Shown here one piece after another: positions 1-7,730 of a DNA stretch of 64,000 nt. The notes below the pieces were generated by a model. It saw only the letters and a program-made list of their open reading frames with translations. It was not told where the DNA came from and did not search any database. The position numbers were made by a program, and so were the translations under genes. The DNA is taken from positions 1-64,000 of the forward strand of contig VBAR01000004.1 of the NCBI GenBank assembly GCA_005882315.1. The letters run 5' to 3'. Position 1 is the first letter of the stretch. The number at the start of each line of letters is the position of its first letter. The DNA comes from Bacteroidota bacterium (lineage in GTDB: Bacteria > Bacteroidota > Bacteroidia > Chitinophagales > Chitinophagaceae).

Positions 1-1
1 T

Positions 2-121
2 AATGGAAAAACGGGAAAACAAGCATTAATAGCGGTGTGTAATAAACTTTTAAAACAAGTATTTGCAGTGGTAAAAAACAAAACATTGTATCAACCTAAT
101 TATTGCTCAGCTAAACCATAA
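2..121 (+). pseudogene. IS110-type transposase, C-terminal end (cut by window edge)
   Basis: An open frame enters from the left edge and stops at TAA 119-121, giving 39 residues that begin NGKTGKQALIAVCNKLLKQV and continue through a VVKNK-x-LYQPNY segment. This pattern (K-x-A-L-I-A-V-x-N-K-L-L, then a Y-Q-x-x-Y tail) is what I recognise at the extreme C-terminus of IS110-family (DEDD / Transposase_20) transposases. Only the tail is visible, so whether the element is intact cannot be judged. IS110 elements generally lack long terminal inverted repeats, so the insertion boundary after the stop codon cannot be placed from this window. The element directly precedes an odd phosphatidyltransferase gene, which fits an accessory region at this end. 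The family call is from pattern memory of a short segment. Confidence 0.6.
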
Positions 122-159
122 AAAAAATCAATTTTATATTTGGTTTTTTACACAGTTCA

Positions 160-175
160 TGTTGTGCGTAGTATT
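160..175 (+). repeat. Left copy of 16-nt inverted repeat
   Basis: TGTTGTGCGTAGTATT here matches, in inverted orientation and with one mismatch, AATATTACGCACAACA at 781-796. The two copies are 605 bp apart and bracket the phosphatidyltransferase-like gene. Could be the ends of a small cassette or a chance duplication associated with insertion. Confidence 0.55.
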
Positions 176-177
176 TG

Positions 178-819
178 TTAACCATTAAACATTTTGTGAC
201 GTTTAATTTCTTTGCCCTGTCTAAGTTTTAATGAATGATAAACCGTCGGAACATCATTAGTCCAATTCTTCAATATGGCAATGATGGCTATAATTTCAAG
301 TCTTGTCAACAGTCCGACAAAAAAGCAAATATTGAATAAGACAACTGAATGACATTGTAAAGTTATCTGTATTAGAGTTGCGAAAAGTAGCAACGTCCAG
401 ACTTTTGCACCAATTGAGTGTGTCGCAATTTCTTTTTTAAATTTTAAAAAGCAGATTACGTAGGTTAAACCTTCGAGGCCTAACAGCATTGTCAACTTTA
501 ATGAATTAGTCTTGAAAAAATCTGGACATTGAATGTAAGTCGCAATAGCAAATGAAATAAAAAATATTTGGTCAATTGTCGAATCTAACCGTCTTAAAGT
601 CTGAGTGGAAATATTCAGGTGTCTTGCAATTATACCGTCAAAAATGTCTGTTAATAGGCCAATTGAGAAAAGCAAAACTGCAATAAATTTATAATTGTCC
701 ACCTGTTGAATGCTCAAATAAATTATTGTCAATCCTATTGCAAGTCTTGAATAGATTAATGTTTTAGGAATTTTGCTTATAATATTACGCACAACACATA
801 AATATACACAATAAATCAT
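178..819 (-). CDS. CDP-alcohol phosphatidyltransferase-like membrane protein
   Basis: About 213 residues with several hydrophobic helices. Residues 58-83 carry most of the CDP-alcohol phosphatidyltransferase motif: D58-x2-D61-G62-x2-A65-R66-x8-L75-x3-D79-x3-D83. The four metal- and CDP-binding aspartates are present, but the usual second glycine is leucine (L75). Family members transfer a phosphatidyl or similar group from a CDP-alcohol to an acceptor alcohol in the inner membrane; the substrate here is unknown. The N-terminus is uncertain: ATG at 819, a GTG at 834, or a GTG at 792 just before the KIPKTL-x3-R segment that normally opens the family. Its ends sit next to a 16-nt inverted repeat (160-175 and 781-796), and an IS110 tail lies beside it, suggesting a mobile or recently acquired cassette. 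Confidence 0.7.
   Translation of the reverse strand: MIYCVYLCVVRNIISKIPKTLIYSRLAIGLTIIYLSIQQVDNYKFIAVLLFSIGLLTDIFDGIIARHLNISTQTLRRLDSTIDQIFFISFAIATYIQCPDFFKTNSLKLTMLLGLEGLTYVICFLKFKKEIATHSIGAKVWTLLLFATLIQITLQCHSVVLFNICFFVGLLTRLEIIAIIAILKNWTNDVPTVYHSLKLRQGKEIKRHKMFNG
781..796 (-). repeat. Right copy of 16-nt inverted repeat
   Basis: AATATTACGCACAACA, 15 of 16 positions complementary to the copy at 160-175. It lies inside the N-terminal codons of the phosphatidyltransferase-like frame, which argues that the native start may be the GTG at 792 within this repeat. Confidence 0.55.
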
Positions 820-931
820 TTTTCCAGAATTCACAAGCTGACAGTTTTTTTAAAGAGCAATTTTGCAGACCCTGATTTAATTACTTTACAGAACAGTGCT
901 TATCTTCCGGAAAATTTCAAAACTATCTATT

Positions 932-3487
932 ATGAGGACACTTGCATTTATCATTTCACTTTTCACCTTTCACTTTTCACTCAACGCACAAGATTTAAAA
1001 TATTACTTACCGGAAAATGTTTCTTACAATCCCGCTATCCCTAAACCAAAAGATATCATTTATCATGAAGTAGGAGAGTTTCATGTAACACATGACAGGT
1101 TGGTGAATTATATGAAGGCTATTGCCGCTGCTGCGCCTGATAGAGTAAAACTGGAAATAATGGGATTCACTTATGAAAATCGTCCGCAGGTTTTATTAAT
1201 TATTACTTCACCCAATAATCATAAACGTCTTGAAGAAATAAGACAGCAACATATTAAGCTGAGTGACCCTTCACAATCTGCATCGGTAAATATTGATAAT
1301 ATGCCGATCGTAGTTTGGATCGGTCATTCAATTCATGGGAATGAACCCAGCGGTGCCAATTCAAGTTTGCTGGAAGCTTATCATCTTGCAGCGGCACAGG
1401 GAAAAGAAATTGATGAGTTGCTGGAAAATGTAGTTATACTTTTTGATCCTTCATTTAATCCGGATGGATTACAGCGTTTTTCTACATGGGCCAACCAGCA
1501 TAAGAGTAAAAATCTAGTTACTGATGTAAACTCAAGAGAGTTTAATGAAGTTTGGCCCGGCGGCCGTTTCAATCATTACTGGTTTGATATAAACCGTGAT
1601 TGGTTACCGACTGTGCATCCTGAAAGTCAGAACAGAATTAACTGGTTTCATAAATGGAAACCGAATATTTTAACCGATCATCATGAACAGGGAAGTAATG
1701 CTACTTTCTTTTTTCAACCGGGAGTACCATCAAGAGTAAATCCATTAACGCCGGATAAAAACCAGGAGTTAACAGGTAAGCTTGCAAAGTTTCATGCAAA
1801 GGCACTGGATAAAATTGGCTCACTCTATTTCACTAAAGAAAACTATGATGATTTTTATTATGGCAAAGGATCTACTTACCCTGATATCAATGGCTGTATC
1901 GGAATTTTATTTGAACAGGCAAGTTCAAGAGGTCATGCGCAGGAAACAGCTAATGGTATTTTAAGATTTTCCTTTACGATCAAAAATCAATTTGTAACTG
2001 CTCTGTCAACGCTGGAAGGTGCAAAGAGTTTACGCAAAGAATTTTTAGAATGGCAAAGGGAGTTTTATAAAAAGGCGGTTGCTGCATCATCAGGCTCCGT
2101 TGCAGGGTATGTTTTTGGCGATAAAAATGATGTAGCAAAAACAAATCTTTTTGTACAGATATTATTGCGTCACCAGATCGAAGTAAATGAACTGGGTAGT
2201 GGTTTTGCAAATAATGATTACGAAAAAGATAAAGCCTATGCAGTTTCATTAAATCAAGCACAAAGCACATTAGTAAAAGCAATTTTTGAAAATATTCCTG
2301 TTTACAAAGACAGTTTGTTTTATGATATCACTGCATGGAATATGCCACTGGCTTTTGGATTGCCTTATACAAATGCTTCTTCAGGAGCATTTGGAAAAAA
2401 GATTGAATCCGTTCCGATAATAAAAGGCGAGATAGCCGGTGGTAAATCACAAAGTGGTTACCTGCTTGAATGGAGTGAATACTATGCACCCGCAGCTTTG
2501 TATGAATTATTAAATGCTGACTTAAACGCAAAGGTTACAACCAATCCTTTTGAGATTCCTGTTGCCGGCGGCAATCATAAATTTAATTATGGAACAATTT
2601 TAATTCCTGTTTCTATGCAGGATGCCAATGCTGACGAAGTTTATAATAAAGTAAATACTGTTGCAGAGAAATATGGATTGAAATTTTATGCATTGCAAAC
2701 AGGCAATGCGATCAGCGGCAGTGATCCGGGGTCTAATAAAATTGTTGCATTGACAAAGCCCAGCATTGCGATGATCGTTGGTACAGGAGCCAATGCAACT
2801 GATGCAGGAGAGGTCTGGCATTTATTGGATCAGCGGATGAATATTCCTTCTACTCATTTGGAGCAATCTGTTTTCAATCGTGTTGATATAAATAAATACA
2901 ATACCATCATAATGGCTGGCGGAACCTTCAGCGACTTGAATAAGGATAAGTTGAAAACATGGGTGCAGGCGGGTGGTACATTAATACTAACTGAAGAAGC
3001 TGTAACATGGGCATCTCAAAATGGAATTACAGATGTAAAATTTAAAAGAGCAAAACCCGGTGCTGATAGCACACAACGGGTTGGCTACACACAAAGAGAA
3101 CAAATTGATGGTGCACAGCAAATGAACGGCGCCATCTTCGGAGCTGATGTTGATCTTACGCATCCGTTGGCGTATGGATATAATTCAAAAACAGTAAGTC
3201 TCTTTAAAGCAAACAAAGTGTTCCCCGAAAAAAGCAAGAATGCATATGCTACTCCTTTTTATTATACAGATAAACCATTGCAGAGTGGTTGGGTTAGCCG
3301 GCAAAATATGGATGCTATAAAAAATTCTGCTGCAGTTATTGTAAATGCAGTTGGTAATGGCCGTGTAATAAATATTGCAGATAATCCAAATTTCAGAGCA
3401 TTCTGGCTCGGCGGTACTAAATTGTTTATGAATGCGATATTTTTTGGGAGAATAATTGATGCGGCGAGTGCAAGAAGCGAAGAATGA
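932..3487 (+). CDS. Secreted M14-family zinc carboxypeptidase-like protein
   Basis: 851 residues from ATG 932. The frame opens upstream with GTG at 896, but MRTLAFIISLFTF... followed by NAQ is a clear signal peptide, so 932 is preferred. The zinc-carboxypeptidase motif H-G-N-E lies at residues 135-138, in a GHSIHGNEPSG context. A DHHEQG segment is a candidate for the third zinc ligand, and LFEQASSRG is a candidate for the catalytic glutamate region. A long C-terminal half of about 450 residues beyond the peptidase domain resembles the glutamine-amidotransferase-like or beta-rich extension of large Bacteroidota M14 proteins. Likely a periplasmic or exported peptidase of unknown substrate. Oddly, the hydrophobic core of the signal peptide is encoded by a 7-bp tandem repeat (954-981), and another array overlaps the stop codon. 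Confidence 0.85.
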   Translation: MRTLAFIISLFTFHFSLNAQDLKYYLPENVSYNPAIPKPKDIIYHEVGEFHVTHDRLVNYMKAIAAAAPDRVKLEIMGFTYENRPQVLLIITSPNNHKRLEEIRQQHIKLSDPSQSASVNIDNMPIVVWIGHSIHGNEPSGANSSLLEAYHLAAAQGKEIDELLENVVILFDPSFNPDGLQRFSTWANQHKSKNLVTDVNSREFNEVWPGGRFNHYWFDINRDWLPTVHPESQNRINWFHKWKPNILTDHHEQGSNATFFFQPGVPSRVNPLTPDKNQELTGKLAKFHAKALDKIGSLYFTKENYDDFYYGKGSTYPDINGCIGILFEQASSRGHAQETANGILRFSFTIKNQFVTALSTLEGAKSLRKEFLEWQREFYKKAVAASSGSVAGYVFGDKNDVAKTNLFVQILLRHQIEVNELGSGFANNDYEKDKAYAVSLNQAQSTLVKAIFENIPVYKDSLFYDITAWNMPLAFGLPYTNASSGAFGKKIESVPIIKGEIAGGKSQSGYLLEWSEYYAPAALYELLNADLNAKVTTNPFEIPVAGGNHKFNYGTILIPVSMQDANADEVYNKVNTVAEKYGLKFYALQTGNAISGSDPGSNKIVALTKPSIAMIVGTGANATDAGEVWHLLDQRMNIPSTHLEQSVFNRVDINKYNTIIMAGGTFSDLNKDKLKTWVQAGGTLILTEEAVTWASQNGITDVKFKRAKPGADSTQRVGYTQREQIDGAQQMNGAIFGADVDLTHPLAYGYNSKTVSLFKANKVFPEKSKNAYATPFYYTDKPLQSGWVSRQNMDAIKNSAAVIVNAVGNGRVINIADNPNFRAFWLGGTKLFMNAIFFGRIIDAASARSEE
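954..981 (+). repeat. Heptamer array (TTTCACY)x4 inside signal peptide
   Basis: Four head-to-tail heptamers TTTCACT, TTTCACC, TTTCACT, TTTCACT encode the h-region of the M14 peptidase signal peptide. The same consensus recurs at 3540-3567 downstream of the gene. Confidence 0.85.
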
Positions 3488-3509
3488 AATGGGAAAAACG
3501 AAATATGAA
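3475..3509 (+). repeat. Degenerate heptamer array (NNNNGAA)x5 across a stop codon
   Basis: Units AAGCGAA, GAATGAA, ATGGGAA, AAACGAA, ATATGAA in strict 7-bp register. The array overlaps the last codons and the TGA of the M14 peptidase gene. Confidence 0.6.
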
Positions 3510-3539
3510 AATATGGTTTTTAAGCTAATAAGCTATGTT

Positions 3540-3567
3540 TTTCACGTTTGACCTTTCACTTTTAACA
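3540..3567 (+). repeat. Degenerate heptamer array (TTTNACN)x4
   Basis: Units TTTCACG, TTTGACC, TTTCACT, TTTAACA in 7-bp register, in the 206-bp gap before ssb. Same consensus as the array in the M14 signal peptide, 2.6 kb upstream. Confidence 0.65.
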
Positions 3568-3693
3568 GCCTTCAATAGTTATCCCCAAGTAAGCCAACAT
3601 TTAAAAATTACCGCAAAGTGGTATTGACTTCGACTACTAAATAACCTTAAATTGCATCGTTAAATTATTTATGTACGTTTAAAATTGAGCACT

Positions 3694-4107
3694 ATGATTA
3701 AGTTACAGATTATCGGAAACCTCGGCAAAGATTGCGTGGTAAATGCAGTTAACGGAAAGAATGTTATAAACTTCACCGTTGCACACACAGAAAAGTATCG
3801 TGATTCACAAGGCAACAACCAGGAAAAAACAACCTGGGTTGATTGTGCTTACTGGAGCGATAAAACTGGTGTTGCGCAATATTTAACCAAGGGAAAACAG
3901 GTTTATGTGGAAGGCCAGCCTGAGGCAAGAGCTTTCCAGAGAAACGATGGAACTGCAGGAGCTTCACTTTCATTAAGAGTTCGTGACATCCAGTTATTGG
4001 GTGGCCGCGGCGAAGGAGTTCCTTCATCAGCTTCGGGATCATCACAGTCTTCTTCTATGAATGAGCCTGCGCCGATCAGCGAAGTATCAGACGATTTACC
4101 ATTCTGA
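3694..4107 (+). CDS. ssb: Single-stranded DNA-binding protein
   Basis: 137 residues. The N-terminal OB fold runs from MIKLQIIGNLGKD through about residue 105, followed by a Gly/Ser-rich linker and the acidic tip DDLPF that recruits replication and repair partners in SSB proteins. Binds ssDNA in replication, recombination and repair. The ATG at 3694 is preferred over the upstream TTG at 3685 because the family starts directly with the OB strand. A plausible promoter lies upstream: TTG at 3624-3626, 21 nt, then TAAATTGC at 3648-3655, a near match to the phylum -7 box. A strong terminator follows. In Bacteroidota a second ssb copy is common, so whether this is the essential one is not known from the window. 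Confidence 0.95.
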   Translation: MIKLQIIGNLGKDCVVNAVNGKNVINFTVAHTEKYRDSQGNNQEKTTWVDCAYWSDKTGVAQYLTKGKQVYVEGQPEARAFQRNDGTAGASLSLRVRDIQLLGGRGEGVPSSASGSSQSSSMNEPAPISEVSDDLPF

Positions 4108-4126
4108 AAATAATTCAGATATCAGC

Positions 4127-4163
4127 AAAAAGCCTCTTCAGAACTGAAGAGGCTTTTTGTTTT
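4127..4163 (+). terminator. Rho-independent terminator after ssb
   Basis: Perfect 11-bp stem AGCCTCTTCAG / CTGAAGAGGCT (4131-4141 and 4144-4154) with an AA loop, followed by TTTTTG and flanked upstream by an A-run, so it may work in both directions. Confidence 0.9.
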
Positions 4164-4208
4164 ATCCGGTTCTATCCTTAACGCTAAAATATTTTGTTTC
4201 TTTGCCTC

Positions 4209-5288
4209 ATGTCAGAACAAAAATTTTCCTACCAACAACTATTTGATTTTTCTAAAACTGTTTTAAAAAAGATCGGTTGCAGCGATGCTGATGCTGAGCT
4301 ATCAGTAAAAGTTTTACTATCTGCTGATCTGCGTGGCATCGACTCTCATGGTATAGCACGCCTTAGTGGTTATGTACGTTTATGGGAAGCAAAAAGAGTG
4401 AACTCAACACCTGCATTAAAAATAATTCATGAAACACCTTCAACTGCAGTTGTAGATGGTGATAGCGGATTAGGCCTGGTAGTGGCACCTTATGCAATGC
4501 AAGTGGCAATTGATAAAGCAAAAAGCGTCGGTACAGGTTGGGTAAGTGTACAAAACAGTAATCATTTTGGTATTGCAGGCTATCATGCAATGATGGCATT
4601 GGAACATGATATGATCGGTATTGCACTCACCAATGCAAGTCCGTTAGTTGCCCCGACATTTTCAGTTGAACGTTTATTGGGAACAAACCCCATTTGCGTT
4701 GTGATACCAGCAGGAGAGGAGCCGCCATTTGTGGCTGATATGGCAACTACAACAGCTGCAAACGGGAAACTGGAAATTTTACAACGCAAAAGTGGGGTTG
4801 CTCCATTGGGATGGATACAAACAAAAGAGGGTAAACAATCAACTGACCCGCATGAATTGAAAGCAGGTGGTGCATTGCTACCATTAGGAGGTGATAGGGA
4901 ACATGGTAGTCATAAAGGTTATGCACTAGGAGCAATCGTTGACATTTTTTCTGCTGTATTGAGCGGTGCAAATTATGGTCCATGGGTTCCTCCGTTTCCT
5001 GCATACGTTCCAATGCCGGATGAGCAACCCGGAAAAGGTATTGGTCATTTCTTTGGCGCAATGCGTATTGATGCCTTCAGGCCTGCAGATGATTTTAAAA
5101 AACATATGGATAAATGGATCCGCCGTTTCCGTTCGGCAAAACCTTCACAAGGCCATGAAAAAGTTTTGATTCCCGGCGATCCCGAAAGAGCAATGGAAGC
5201 AGAAAGAATGAAAAATGGCATTCCATTACTGAAACCTGTGATTGATGATCTGAGTTTTCTTGGGGAGAAGTTTAAGGTTGAATTGTAG
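4209..5288 (+). CDS. Ldh-family (malate/L-lactate dehydrogenase-type) oxidoreductase
   Basis: 359 residues of the COG2055 malate/L-lactate/ureidoglycolate dehydrogenase family, which is NAD(P)-dependent and unrelated to Rossmann-fold lactate dehydrogenases. Supporting features: the DSHGIARLSGYV segment with the catalytic-region histidine near residue 50, the SNHFGIAGYHA segment, NP-x-CVVIPAG and the C-terminal SHKGYALGAIVDIFS and IPGDPE motifs. The substrate (2-hydroxyacid) cannot be assigned. ATG 4209 (MSEQKF) is preferred over a TTG at 4194. A one-mismatch -7 box TTTCTTTG ends 4 nt before the ATG, so the transcript may be leaderless. Separated from ssb by the terminator, so probably its own unit. 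Confidence 0.88.
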   Translation: MSEQKFSYQQLFDFSKTVLKKIGCSDADAELSVKVLLSADLRGIDSHGIARLSGYVRLWEAKRVNSTPALKIIHETPSTAVVDGDSGLGLVVAPYAMQVAIDKAKSVGTGWVSVQNSNHFGIAGYHAMMALEHDMIGIALTNASPLVAPTFSVERLLGTNPICVVIPAGEEPPFVADMATTTAANGKLEILQRKSGVAPLGWIQTKEGKQSTDPHELKAGGALLPLGGDREHGSHKGYALGAIVDIFSAVLSGANYGPWVPPFPAYVPMPDEQPGKGIGHFFGAMRIDAFRPADDFKKHMDKWIRRFRSAKPSQGHEKVLIPGDPERAMEAERMKNGIPLLKPVIDDLSFLGEKFKVEL

Positions 5289-5322
5289 GGATGCCATAGT
5301 AGATGTAGTGACCCATTTTATT

Positions 5323-5330
5323 TACCTTTG
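5323..5330 (+). promoter_or_regulatory. -7 promoter box (TACCTTTG) for the small ORF
   Basis: Exact match to the Bacteroidota -7 consensus TAnnTTTG, 18 nt before the ATG at 5349. Confidence 0.6.
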
Positions 5331-5348
5331 GGACTTAAATCTAATATC

Positions 5349-5567
5349 ATGGAAACAAAATCTATTATTGTAGGGACAGTATTTGTATTAGGTTATTACT
5401 TCTATCACGAAATTCCTGCAAAACCTGACACTCATAAGAAACAAGTTTTCCCAATACTAAATACTGGAAGTAAGTCACAATACAATATCACGATCCAAAA
5501 TACAACCGATAAGCCTGATTTTTCTTGTGAGGCTCAATTAGCAACTATTGGCCGACTTAAGTCTTAA
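5349..5567 (+). CDS. Small hypothetical protein with N-terminal membrane segment
   Basis: 72 residues, METKSIIVGTVFVLGYYFYHE at the N-terminus (a short hydrophobic segment that may be a membrane anchor or uncleaved signal), then a polar tail ending in IGRLKS. A single cysteine occurs near residue 60. I do not recognise the family. The ATG at 5349 follows an exact -7 box by 18 nt, which supports it as an expressed gene rather than a chance frame. No operon partner: the next gene, lysC, has its own promoter. Function unknown. Confidence 0.5.
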   Translation: METKSIIVGTVFVLGYYFYHEIPAKPDTHKKQVFPILNTGSKSQYNITIQNTTDKPDFSCEAQLATIGRLKS

Positions 5568-5666
5568 TAATTCAGGTACTTTTCCCAAACAAAAACATTC
5601 CGCTTAGCATATTGGTCTGTAGTCATTGTAGAACTATTTCTAACAGCTGTTATCAACCTGCACACT

Positions 5667-5674
5667 TATCTTTG
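5667..5674 (+). promoter_or_regulatory. -7 promoter box (TATCTTTG) for aspartate kinase
   Basis: Exact TAnnTTTG match 20 nt before ATG 5695, in the typical context ACTTATCTTTGCGG. Confidence 0.65.
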
Positions 5675-5694
5675 CGGCCTCAAAATTCTATACG

Positions 5695-7017
5695 ATGAAA
5701 GTGATGAAATTCGGTGGTACATCCGTTGGCAAACCGGAAAGGATGCACCAGGTAGCAAAACTGATTACTAAAGGTGGTGATGAAACTATTGTTGTATTAA
5801 GTGCACTCAGCGGCACTACAAATGCCTTGGTAAGCATTGGTGATGCACTGGCTTCAGGCGACCGCAATCTCGCCAAACAAAATATTGATAAGCTGGAAGC
5901 GCATTACCAGCAATTCATCACAGAACTCGTTAAGAAACCCGAACTGTTAGAGAAAGCAAAAGCAATTATTGCTGAGCATTTTGAATTTCTAAATATCATT
6001 CTTAAAATTTCTTTCAGCGATGCACTGAATAAAGACATTCTTGCACAGGGCGAATTACTTTCTACTAAACTATTCTGTATTTATCTCGAAGAGATAGGTA
6101 TTGATCATGCTTATCTGCCTGCATTGGAGTTTATGACTATTGATAGTAATGATGAGCCACAACTGGGTACTATTAAAATTAAATTAGCCCAGACTTTAAA
6201 GAATTATAAAGGAAAAAAATTATTCATTACACAGGGATATATCTGCCGTAATGCAAAAGGAGAAGTGGATAATCTGAAACGCGGAGGGAGTGATTACACA
6301 GCATCACTGGTTGCTGCAGCTGCCAATGCATCTGTTTGTGAAATATGGACAGACATAGATGGCATGCACAATAATGACCCGAGAGTGGTAAAGAAAACTA
6401 TCCCAATTGAACAGCTAAGTTTTGAAGAAGCAGCAGAGTTGGCTTATTTCGGAGCAAAGATCTTACATCCGACTTGTATATGGCCTGCACAACAAGAAAA
6501 AGTGCCGGTTAAATTATTGAACACTATGCAGCCCGAAGCTGCAGGAACGACGATCCAGGAAAATGCCGGCTCTACCGGTATAAAAGCAATTGCTGCAAAA
6601 GACGGGATCATTTCAATTAATATAAAGAGCAGCCGCATGTTGCTGGCTTATGGTTTTTTGAGAAAGACATTTGAAGTGTTCGAAAAATACCGTACTTCAA
6701 TTGATATGATCACTACCTCTGAGGTAGCTGTGTCCGTTACTATTGACAATAGCGTTTCGCTGAAGCAGATCGTAAAAGAGCTGGAGCCATTTGGAACTAT
6801 TACTGTACAGGATAATCAATCTATTGTTTCAGTAGTGGGGAATGAAATAGCTGAAACAGAAAATATTCTTGCAAAATTATTTGATGCTTTATCTCCTGTG
6901 CCTATTAGTATGGTGAGTTATGGAGGAAGTAAACACAATGTTTCCATTCTGGTGCCATCTGAATTTAAAACACAGACATTGCAATTGCTGAATAAAGGAT
7001 TGTTTGGATTAGAGTAA
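5695..7017 (+). CDS. lysC: Aspartate kinase
   Basis: 440 residues. Phosphorylates aspartate, the first step toward lysine, threonine, methionine and diaminopimelate. The kinase domain opens with MKVMKFGGTSVG (the K-F-G-G-T-S family signature) and includes the RGGSDYTAS and DIDGMHNNDPR segments. Two C-terminal ACT domains (about residues 300-440) include the ITTSEVAVSVTID and VGNEIAETENILAKLFDAL segments typical of feedback-regulated monofunctional enzymes. There is no homoserine dehydrogenase fusion. It stands alone under its own -7 box. Its TAA directly abuts the stop codon of the convergent plug-domain gene, with no hairpin between them. Confidence 0.95.
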   Translation: MKVMKFGGTSVGKPERMHQVAKLITKGGDETIVVLSALSGTTNALVSIGDALASGDRNLAKQNIDKLEAHYQQFITELVKKPELLEKAKAIIAEHFEFLNIILKISFSDALNKDILAQGELLSTKLFCIYLEEIGIDHAYLPALEFMTIDSNDEPQLGTIKIKLAQTLKNYKGKKLFITQGYICRNAKGEVDNLKRGGSDYTASLVAAAANASVCEIWTDIDGMHNNDPRVVKKTIPIEQLSFEEAAELAYFGAKILHPTCIWPAQQEKVPVKLLNTMQPEAAGTTIQENAGSTGIKAIAAKDGIISINIKSSRMLLAYGFLRKTFEVFEKYRTSIDMITTSEVAVSVTIDNSVSLKQIVKELEPFGTITVQDNQSIVSVVGNEIAETENILAKLFDALSPVPISMVSYGGSKHNVSILVPSEFKTQTLQLLNKGLFGLE

Positions 7018-7470
7018 TCAATGTTCTTCATCTTCTTCAGGTTGTATTGTATAAATGGCCACAGCGCTGGCATTGCCAAATGATCCTGCAAATGGCGCCT
7101 TTATTACTTTAACCATTGCAATATCAGCAGCTGGTAACATCGTAAGAAAACCGGGATCCATCGGCATCTCATCTACAAATATCCTCGCCTGGCTTCCCCG
7201 TATATAAGGGATGCTTACTCCTGTCCTGGATTTATAGATCTGTAAACCTGCTACCCGGCCTTGTAGCCAATCCAATACATTCATATAAGTAGCTGCACTT
7301 GTTTCATTCAGCACATCAATAATGTTGCCCTCTGTACTTTTAAACAAGCCACTGCAATATTTTTCATTTAATAAATCATACTGGCTTGCTGAATATGACC
7401 CTCTGTAACTTTGACCATACAGCGTTGCAAGGATGAGAATAAATACCAGAATTAAAAATGACTTTTTCAT
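7018..7470 (-). CDS. Stand-alone TonB-dependent-receptor plug-domain protein
   Basis: 150 residues with signal peptide (MKKSFLILVFILILATLYGQ). The mature part matches a receptor plug domain: a VLDWLQGRVAGLQI segment, then IPYIRGS-x-ARIFVDEMPMD and a GNASAVAIYTI end. There is no beta-barrel after it; the protein ends in an acidic EEDEEH tail. In full receptors the plug gates the barrel in the outer membrane. A free plug may act as a periplasmic adaptor or be a receptor remnant; neither is proven. Start at ATG 7470 is supported by a GGAGG Shine-Dalgarno 8 nt upstream, unusual in this phylum. A TAACTTTA box lies further upstream. Confidence 0.7.
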   Translation of the reverse strand: MKKSFLILVFILILATLYGQSYRGSYSASQYDLLNEKYCSGLFKSTEGNIIDVLNETSAATYMNVLDWLQGRVAGLQIYKSRTGVSIPYIRGSQARIFVDEMPMDPGFLTMLPAADIAMVKVIKAPFAGSFGNASAVAIYTIQPEEDEEH

Positions 7471-7730
7471 AGCTCTGTCCTCCATCTTAAAGTTACCTCA
7501 TTTTCGTGTTAGGGCATCGTTAAGTATTAATTGACAGCTAACAATGATGTTCCAAATTTGGATTCCTGTAAAATCCTAGAAATAGTGATTACACATTCTG
7601 AATAAATTCTGAAGAAATTTTTTAAGAATTAGCCCGGATCAACCGTGTGCCGGATAATAATATGTTAATGTGACTTTTGTCATGCTAACAGTTTAGACGT
7701 TTTATTAGATTGAGGTATAATTCTACACAC

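Noticed and set aside
2328-2821. Minus-strand frames over the M14 peptidase and similar shadow frames throughout
   Set aside because: No family features, no promoters, and they lie entirely inside strong coding genes on the other strand.
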